Source of the DNA: Macrotrachela quadricornifera
Lineage: Eukaryota; Rotifera; Eurotatoria; Philodinida; Philodinidae
Reading direction: 5' to 3'
Assembly: GCA_022393335.1 (NCBI GenBank)
Contig: JAJEKB010020935.1
Location: forward strand, 77,021-141,020
Length of the DNA stretch: 64,000 nucleotides
A program made the translations under genes and the position numbers. Of the stretch, positions 56,695 through 64,000 are shown piece by piece. The notes beneath the pieces were generated by a model that made no database searches, had not been told where the DNA came from, and worked only from the letters and a program-made list of their open reading frames with translations. How positions within the stretch are numbered: the first letter of the stretch is position 1; each line of letters begins with the position of its first letter.

Positions 56695-58494
56695 TGACAC
56701 GAGATAACTTTAGATAAGAAACTGAAAGCACAAAGCAACAACGTAAGATACAAATAAATTGTAATGAAATGGGAACGAACGAAAAAAAAAGATACTAGTA
56801 TTTGCTTACTGGTAAATTTGTAGTAGAGCAAGAATTTTGGTCGATAGATTCCGCTCATCAACGTGATTGTGAATGATTGAGAATGTCGAAGAAAATCACT
56901 TGAAGTAGGAAATAAAAAAATCCTAACAAAAATTAAGGATTAATAGATAAATGTAGTCAAAGCAACATTGAAACAATAGAATCGAACATCATGTGTTTTA
57001 TGTATAAGAAAGAATATCATGATCAGTTTTAAAAGTAAAATAATCAAAATAGGAACAATAGTCTGTACATTATTTCTTAATCAAGTTTATTTTCTTTAAA
57101 AAAAATAATATCAACTAAATATATTCAACACATACCTGTTGTATTAAATGAAAGTAGTATATTAAAAATATTTTTATTACGGTAGAATAAGTAAGAAGTA
57201 TCAATATAATTATTAGTTGACATATTATGATAAAACCATCCTCACTTGTAATTCATCAGTCTCGATAACGGAACTATCCGAATGAGTTTATTTTGAAGTA
57301 AAAAATTTCAAATAATTTAAATAGTCATTCACATCGATCTATATTAAAGTTAAATCCAATCAGACTTCACTCCATTTTCAATAAGATGTTAAACAGGTTT
57401 AAATAACAGTATCTAGGTCTATAGATTACTCGGCTTGAGAGAATGTTTCTATTACGATATATTAAGGTTTTTTCAAAGAAATGCATTTATCACACGTTTT
57501 ATGGCATATGAGCGATTTTTCTAAATTCAATATTTCATGAAGACAATATTGTTTTTCGGCTGGAACTTTCAAGCTATTCTAGTTACAAATAGTTCTACTT
57601 GTAGGCAACATTTTAGATCGAAATATTGTCATTTAATTCTTTAATGTATGCCATACTATAAGTCAAAATTCTGGTAAATCGACTGTAACTCTGAAGAAAA
57701 ATTCCAATGACACTTATTCTTATGAAATTCTTAGCATTGCACGACGGTCTACCTTTTTCGGAAAGATTAAACTTAAAAATAAATTACCATTCGAACTTCA
57801 TATCAATTATAAACGCTCTCTCTCATCTGACTCTATCTATTTTTTCAATTCTTTTCGTGTATCTTCTTCAACTAGTCGTAGATATAGGTAAGTTGTTTTA
57901 TGTATGTTTTCTATCTTGTTTGTACATCTATTGCTGTAAGACACTCAATTGCATTTTGAGACTAGTTTTATTTGCAATAATCAACTGTGATCGATAATAG
58001 CCTCATGCAAAGAAATAATAACAAGGCATTCAAAAAGATTTTAACTAATAAATAATAAAGAACATATAGTCGTTGATTTGGCACATTTTCTTTCTGTTCA
58101 AAAATAATCGTAATGTAAGCGAACAGTTGCGCCTGAATTTTGTGAGATTTAAACTATAGAACATTTCGAAAGCTAGTGGAATTTATTACTCTTAGAACTC
58201 TAGAAATTGTCAATGAGTTGATCAGTCTTTGAAACGGACATCATACATGTTTTTTCGAACTTGAAAAAGATTTGTTACTACTGCGCAGGCATGTCTTTAT
58301 TAAATAAAAGCATGATAAACAGAATAAAACTTGTTAATTGATAAGAAAAAACACACAGATAACGAATAACTGAAAATAATAGAAGACCAACAAAATATAA
58401 TATTCATTGAGAAGCACTTCAGTATCTTTTGTAAATGTTTTCCAAACCACATTAAAATTTGGCGATAAAAATAACTACTAAAATAGTACGTATT
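56695..58494. other. Intergenic, 1.8 kb, no gene supported
   Basis: AT-rich sequence between divergently oriented genes. Short frames (57707-57997 +, 58300-58569 -) show no domain; the second overlaps the 5' end of the ART-TPR gene. Confidence 0.5.
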
Positions 58495-61101
58495 ATGGAC
58501 CGAAAGAACAATGATACAGCTAAGGATATCATAGATGAAAACGTACCTATACAATCTTGTGATTTTCATAATGATAATGTGTCATCGGTACAATTACGTT
58601 TTAATGACCCTACAGTACATTATAATCTTCTTCAGAATTTTCGTTTAATATGGTTTGATAAAAACATTGATGAATTAAATGATGATTTTCTTGATTCGAT
58701 TTTTAAGTTACGATGTATTGTCAGTACCATCAATATATTTAATAATATTGATGAATGCGTCGATTTTCTTACTGATATTATAAATGAAAAAGTTTTTATG
58801 ATTGTGTCCGGCACTATTGATCAATGTATCATAGATCTTATACATGATATACCTCAATTGGATGCAATCTATATATTTTGTGAAGAAATATCTGATTACG
58901 AATTATTGACAAAAGAGTGGATGAAAGTGGAAGGTGCTTACACACAAATCATGCCTATTTGTGAATCACTGAAACAAGCTGCACAACGATGTGATCAAAA
59001 TCTTACCTCAACAAGTATTATTTCGCTTGATGATTTATCGAATCAAAATTTGGATCAACTTGATCAATCATTTATGTACACAATGGTACTTAAAGAAATC
59101 TTACTGGGCACAGAGTATAATCAGCAATCTGTGAAAGATCTTTCCGTTTATTATCGTGAGCAGTATATCAATAACCATAATATGTTAAATATTATTAATC
59201 AATTTGAACAACGATATAGTTCTGATTCAGCTATATGGTGGTATACGTCTGAACATTTCATTTATTCTGTGCTTAATCGAGTCTTACGTACTCAAGAAAT
59301 CGATAAAATTATTAAGATGGGCTTCTTCATTCGTGATCTTCATAGACACATCGAACAGCTACATAGAGAACAATTTGACGTTCATCAACCACGTTCATTT
59401 CTTGTTTATCGTGGTCAAGGTATGTCAGACATTGAATTTAAGAGAATGAAAAAAAATCAAGGTGGTCTCCTATCGTTCAACAACTTTTTATCTACAAGTA
59501 TTGATCGGGATGTCTCCTATGCATTTGCTGATACCAATGCAAATGATCCGGATCTTGTAGGAATTCTCTTTGAAATAAATATAGATTCGTCGATTGCCTC
59601 AGTGCCTTTTGCTGATCTCGACAGTATTAGTCGTTTTGGTGCTTCAGAAAAGGAAATTCTATTCTCGATGCATACTATTTTCCGTATAGATGAAATCATG
59701 AAAATTGATAAACAGAACGAACGGTTATGGCAAGTAAAACTTAGTCTAACGAGTGACAAGGATGAACAATTACATGCTCTTACTGAAAGGCTTCGCGTGG
59801 AAACTCGTGGATCAACTGGATTAGTTCGATTAGGTCATTTGATGATTCGATTAAGTGTATTTGACAAAGCTGAACAAATATACAGAACACTACTCAATGG
59901 TACATCTGACGATCAAGAGAAAGCGAATTTCTATCATCAACTTGGAGGAATTAGATTAGCTCAATGTGATTATGAAAAAGCATTTTCATTCTACGCAGAT
60001 TCATTTGAAATCTACCATAAAATTCATCCTGAAAATCATCTCGATATAGCTACTTCTTGCGATAGTTTAGCACTTGTGTGTACAAAAAAAGGTGATTATT
60101 CCAATGCACTTTTATTTCACGAGCATGCACTTAAAATTTACCAAGCTTTACTCTCTCCAAATCATCCTGATTTATCTATCGCATATAACAATATTGGCAA
60201 TATATATGATCAATTGGGTGACTTTCCTAAAGCACTTGCGTCGTATGAAAAGGCAGTTGCAATTAAAGAATATAGTTTACCTGCAAATCATCCATCTATA
60301 GCTACGTCTTATAATAATATGGGTATAATATTTTCTAAACTGAAAACATATTCAAACGCAATGCTATTTTTGGAAAAGGCACTTAAAATTCGTCAAAAAT
60401 CACTGCCTCCAAATCATCCTGATTTGACAAATTCCTACAATAATATTGGATGGGTGTATGAGAAAATGGGAAAATATCTAGAAGCAGCTACATTTTATAA
60501 GAAATCACTTGAAATTCATTATACAACGAACATTCCAAATCTTTCTGAATTAATAAATTCCTGTAGTAATATCAGTAGAATATATCTTATGATTGGTGAA
60601 TATTCACAAGCACTTATGTTAAATGAAAAAGTACTTGAAATCAAACAAAAAATATACCCTCCAAATCATCTATCATATGCCAATTCTTACAATAGCATGG
60701 GTGCAGTATATTGTAACATGGGAAAATACACAGATGCACTCCTATATTACAAAAAAGCGCTTCATATTCGTGAGAAAACTTTACCTATTGGTCACTCCGA
60801 TTTCGCTATTTCCTATGGTAATATGGGTTCAGTATATGATAAATTAGGCAAATACACAGAAGCACTTTCTTTCCATGAAAGTGCACTTGAACTTTTACAG
60901 AAAGTACTCCCATCTAATCATTCAGATTTAGCTATAACATACAATAATATTGGCTGGGTGTATAACAATATGGGCGAATATTCTAAAGCAATTTTATTCT
61001 ACGAACGTGCTGTTGAAATTGCAAACATGTCACTTTCCCCAGATCACGTGTACCTTCAAGTTTTTAAAAGAAACCTTCAGTCAGTTAGAAAGAAGTTATA
61101 A
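58495..61101 (+). CDS. NAD-dependent ADP-ribosyltransferase with KLC-type TPR array
   Basis: Single-exon gene of 868 residues from the ATG at 58495 (upstream codons are open but lack an ATG). Residues 1 to about 290 form a module I cannot name. It contains a hydrophobic strand pattern (VFMIVSGTIDQCIIDLIHDI, PQLDAIYIFCEE) suggesting an alpha/beta fold. Residues about 295-400 match the arginine-specific ART family R-S-E signature: VYRGQGM (R306), FNNFLSTS (STS at 333-335) and GASEKEILF (E385-x-E387). The ExE motif predicts mono-ADP-ribosylation of arginine using NAD+. From about residue 455 nine 42-residue TPRs follow (AYNNIGNIYDQLGDF, YEKALEIRQKSLPPNHPDL). No signal peptide, so it is probably cytosolic. 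The target is unknown; the TPR array is the likely recognition part. The gene at 1-2906 is a relative with about 20 repeats. Confidence 0.9.
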   Translation: MDRKNNDTAKDIIDENVPIQSCDFHNDNVSSVQLRFNDPTVHYNLLQNFRLIWFDKNIDELNDDFLDSIFKLRCIVSTINIFNNIDECVDFLTDIINEKVFMIVSGTIDQCIIDLIHDIPQLDAIYIFCEEISDYELLTKEWMKVEGAYTQIMPICESLKQAAQRCDQNLTSTSIISLDDLSNQNLDQLDQSFMYTMVLKEILLGTEYNQQSVKDLSVYYREQYINNHNMLNIINQFEQRYSSDSAIWWYTSEHFIYSVLNRVLRTQEIDKIIKMGFFIRDLHRHIEQLHREQFDVHQPRSFLVYRGQGMSDIEFKRMKKNQGGLLSFNNFLSTSIDRDVSYAFADTNANDPDLVGILFEINIDSSIASVPFADLDSISRFGASEKEILFSMHTIFRIDEIMKIDKQNERLWQVKLSLTSDKDEQLHALTERLRVETRGSTGLVRLGHLMIRLSVFDKAEQIYRTLLNGTSDDQEKANFYHQLGGIRLAQCDYEKAFSFYADSFEIYHKIHPENHLDIATSCDSLALVCTKKGDYSNALLFHEHALKIYQALLSPNHPDLSIAYNNIGNIYDQLGDFPKALASYEKAVAIKEYSLPANHPSIATSYNNMGIIFSKLKTYSNAMLFLEKALKIRQKSLPPNHPDLTNSYNNIGWVYEKMGKYLEAATFYKKSLEIHYTTNIPNLSELINSCSNISRIYLMIGEYSQALMLNEKVLEIKQKIYPPNHLSYANSYNSMGAVYCNMGKYTDALLYYKKALHIREKTLPIGHSDFAISYGNMGSVYDKLGKYTEALSFHESALELLQKVLPSNHSDLAITYNNIGWVYNNMGEYSKAILFYERAVEIANMSLSPDHVYLQVFKRNLQSVRKKL

Positions 61102-61870
61102 TGGTATTCATCGTAATAAATATATACATTGATTTGAACTCAAAACTGACTCCATACCTAACGGCACGCTCGATTTTTCTGAATATTACTACAGATGTTG
61201 CATATAGGGAAGCTGCCCACACCAAACAGAAATGGTCAAGAGGGTAATGTCCGTCGCCGTCAGAATTCGACTTAGTCTTTTTTGTTTTATCGTTTTGAGT
61301 ACTCGAAACCTATTTCTATAGAAATTCGAGAATTTAATGCAATTCACATGATATTTAACTGGATTTATTTATTGTCTCATCTCCATACTGTACAGTCAAA
61401 AGAGAATCAATGTAAATACCAAATTGATAACTACTGCTTCCCAACCTTATTCCTTTCTTTAATCAATTTATATATTTAAATTTTTCGATCTTTTATTTTT
61501 CTGTTGAATGAGATATAAACATAAGAGAAAGCATAGTTTAACTTACTTCTGTTGTATTGAAACTTCATTATCAGTTTGTCTTTCTATGATACACACATAA
61601 CTTTATTAGTACATCGAGCTCTATCATTCTGCTGATGATTCCATCAAATTCAGTTTGATAAAAAAAATTCAAGACTCAAAAGGGTTAAATCACATGTGTG
61701 AAACTTTTTATTTTTACAAATTAATAAAAAATACAACATAAAAAATGGCTAATAATTAAACATGAATGATTCTATTTAAATAATAAATCATTTTCAGTAT
61801 TTTGTACATATTGCTGTTAAAATTGTTACAGATACTGATCGATTATCTTGTAAAAAGAAAAATGATTTTA
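61102..61870. other. Intergenic between convergent genes
   Basis: 3' flanks of the ART-TPR (+) and cadherin-like (-) genes. No gene supported. Confidence 0.5.
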
Positions 61871-63991
61871 TCATGTTTTTTCAGATAATTGATTATTATT
61901 TAAATGAATAAATTCGTCTAATATATTATGAGAAATATTTTCATTATGAATATATAATGATTTTTTAGGAATTTTAACATATAAATGATATGTTCGATTT
62001 TTTTTAAAACATTTTTGATAATTTAAATAAAATGTTGAAATAAATATTATTAAAATAAAAGAAAATATTAATAAAATAATAAAATAATATTTATATATTT
62101 TTATATTATTAATCAATGATATTGATTTATTTTTCGATATTGATAAATAACAATTATAAATTGAATTTAATTGAATTAATTTTCTATGATCAACAATCAT
62201 AATTTGTAAGTGATAATAAGATTGATTTAAATTTTCAATATTAAATATTTGTCCTTGATTATTAATAAGAAATAAATTATCATATGGTGGAAGAATTGAA
62301 TAGGATATATGATCATTATTATATATATCTAAATTAATTGATTGTATTTCAAATAAAGGTTTATCTAAATAAAAAACAAGAATTTATATATTAAAAATAT
62401 ATATTGTTTTTAATAAACCTAATGAACGATTTTGTGGATAATTAAAATTAAAATTACATTTCATTGATTCATTAAAATTTGATAATGAATTATTTAAATC
62501 AATAAGATTTATTTTATATTCTAATTTAATTGATTTTGATGGTATTCCATGATCAGAAATAATTATTATTAATTTATTTATTTTCATTTTTATATTTTTT
62601 GAATTAATTAAATATTTAATAATAAGTAAAAATGTTTTTTCATCAAGTATTTTTATTCCAATTAATTCATTACCTTCTTCAATTTTATATGATATTTTAC
62701 TATTTATACCTGAATCTTGATCAAAAATAGATATATGTGCTAATATTTGACCAATTGAAATATTTTCAGGTATTGATATAATTGAATTATTTATTAATGG
62801 ATTAACAAATGTAATATATGCTTGGGGATAATTATCATTTTCATCAATAATTGATATATCAATAGTAACAAATGATGCAATAGAATTTTCACCTAAATCT
62901 CGAACTTGTATTGTTAATCGATAATATTGTTCAATTTCATGATCAAGTGAATTTATAAGAGTTAATCTAATAAACAAAAAAGAAAAGAATAAAAAAATTT
63001 ATTTAGTAAAATGATGAAGTAAAAACTAACATTCCATTTGAATTTCCAATACTAAAATAATCTGATGAATATCCATTACTAACTGAATAATGAATCTATT
63101 GATATAAAATAAATTTATATTTTTTTTTACAAAATTCATCTTTTACCTTTCCATTAATTCCAATATCTTTATCTGTTGCATTAATAAATATTAATTCAGT
63201 TCCTATAGGTGTATTTTCACTTATATTAAGTTGAATATATGTTGTAGAAAGAATAACTGGATTATCATTCATATCCTAAATAAAAATATTTATATCGAAT
63301 AGTTTTTATAATTATTTATACTAACATCAATTTTAATAAATAATTTTGTTGAACTTTGTTTATTTAATTGTCCATTATTATTAAAAGCAATTAATTCATA
63401 TTGATAAAAATCTTTTTCTTCTCGATCAATTTCATTAATAACTTTTAGAATTAATTCATCATTATTTTTATGTATTAATTTAAATGGTCCATTATTATTA
63501 CTCTTAAGTTCATAATTAATTCGACTATTTTCTCCTAAATCAGCATCATATGCTGATTCTAATAATAATTGAAAACCAATTGGAATATTTTCTATTATAT
63601 TTAATTGATAATTATCTGATGAAAATATTGGTATATGATCATTAATATCTTCAATATTTAAAATAATTTTTAATATATGATATGGATATTTCCATTCAAT
63701 TAATTCAATAATTAATTGACATTTTATACATGAACATATATATTTTGAACATAAATATTCTCGATCAATTAAATTTACAATTAATATATCACCATTTGAT
63801 ATATTATAATATATAAATGAATTATGATTTCGTGTTGAATGAAATAAACGATATGTTATATTATTTGTTATTGTAAAAATTCTTGTTGATAATGGTAATT
63901 CTTCATTTATATATAAATTTATTATTTGTTCATTTTCACTTATACAATTATTTATTAAAAAAATTGATAAAAATAATAAAAAAAACAGCAT
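61871..63991 (-). CDS. Short protocadherin-like adhesion protein, five exons
   Basis: Exons are 63326-63991, 63147-63275, 63031-63095, 62419-62966 and 61871-62364. Introns are 50, 51, 64 and 54 bp, all GT-AG with matching phases, giving 633 residues. A signal peptide (MLFFLLFLSIFLINNCIS) starts the protein only nine bases from the window end, so the promoter is outside. Roughly five cadherin repeats follow. Calcium-binding motifs visible are DINDHIP, DADLGENS, DREEKD, DMNDNP (formed across the first splice junction), DKDIGING, RDLGENS, DENDNYP and DQDSGINS. Repeats 4-5 have lost their linker DxND motif. A membrane segment (about 562-583, YFIILLIFSFILIIFISTFYL) and a tail of about 50 residues end it. 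It should act in calcium-dependent cell contact at the surface. It is far shorter than most protocadherins, with no catenin-binding region recognised. Confidence 0.85.
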
Positions 63992-64000
63992 CTAAAATGA

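Noticed and set aside
1..64000. tRNA or rRNA genes and CRISPR arrays
   Set aside because: I saw no cloverleaf with proper A and B boxes apart from the SINE head, no rRNA-like stretch, and no regularly spaced identical repeats with unique spacers.
1..64000. Bdelloid-type telomeric repeats (TGTGGG-like)
   Set aside because: No tandem G-rich telomeric run was seen, so there is no direct sign of a chromosome end despite the transposon-rich flanks.

Overview
The window is AT-rich invertebrate nuclear DNA and looks like a bdelloid rotifer chromosome (Rotaria, Adineta or a relative). This rests on protein families I recognise and on gene style. The families are ADP-ribosyltransferase genes fused to kinesin-light-chain-type TPR arrays, a very long FG-GAP/VCBS membrane protein, F-box-associated repeat proteins, and bacterial-type enzymes (alanine racemase, DmpA-like peptidase) sitting among animal genes. 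Introns with GT-AG ends can be read directly and are mostly 50-64 bp. The genus is not determinable from sequence alone.

Layout. Bases 1-2906 hold the 3' part of an ART-TPR gene cut by the window edge. Bases 3.3-16.5 kb are gene-poor and full of decayed mobile DNA: a mariner, a Tc1 remnant with a secondary insertion, a hAT-type MITE, two foldback elements, two LTR-like repeats, two degenerate satellites and a broken exonuclease-like gene. Bases 16.8-41.3 kb are the main gene block: a GT61-type glycosyltransferase (+), a LINE remnant (-), an F-box-associated protein with two exons (+), a DmpA-like peptidase (-), a 1519-residue FG-GAP membrane protein with three exons (-), an AAA ATPase with three exons (-), an alanine racemase with a probable in-frame intron (-), and a glycine-run membrane protein with two exons (-). 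Bases 42-54 kb are again transposon debris: a second mariner, a KDZ-like transposase remnant, an unidentified decayed gene, a LINE fragment and a SINE with target-site duplications. Bases 54.1-64 kb carry an LRAT-like protein (+), a DUF985 cupin (-), a second, complete ART-TPR gene (+) and a five-exon protocadherin-like gene (-).

How parts relate. There are no operons; genes are monocistronic with their own flanks. Two themes stand out. One is the pair of ART-TPR proteins at opposite ends, whose design (N-terminal module, ADP-ribosyltransferase, long repeat array) resembles effector-sensor architecture. The other is two bacterial-like enzymes of D-amino-acid/peptide chemistry about 12 kb apart. 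Exon models were worked out by hand from reading frame, phase and splice-site agreement; no searches were run, so family names come from motif recognition.
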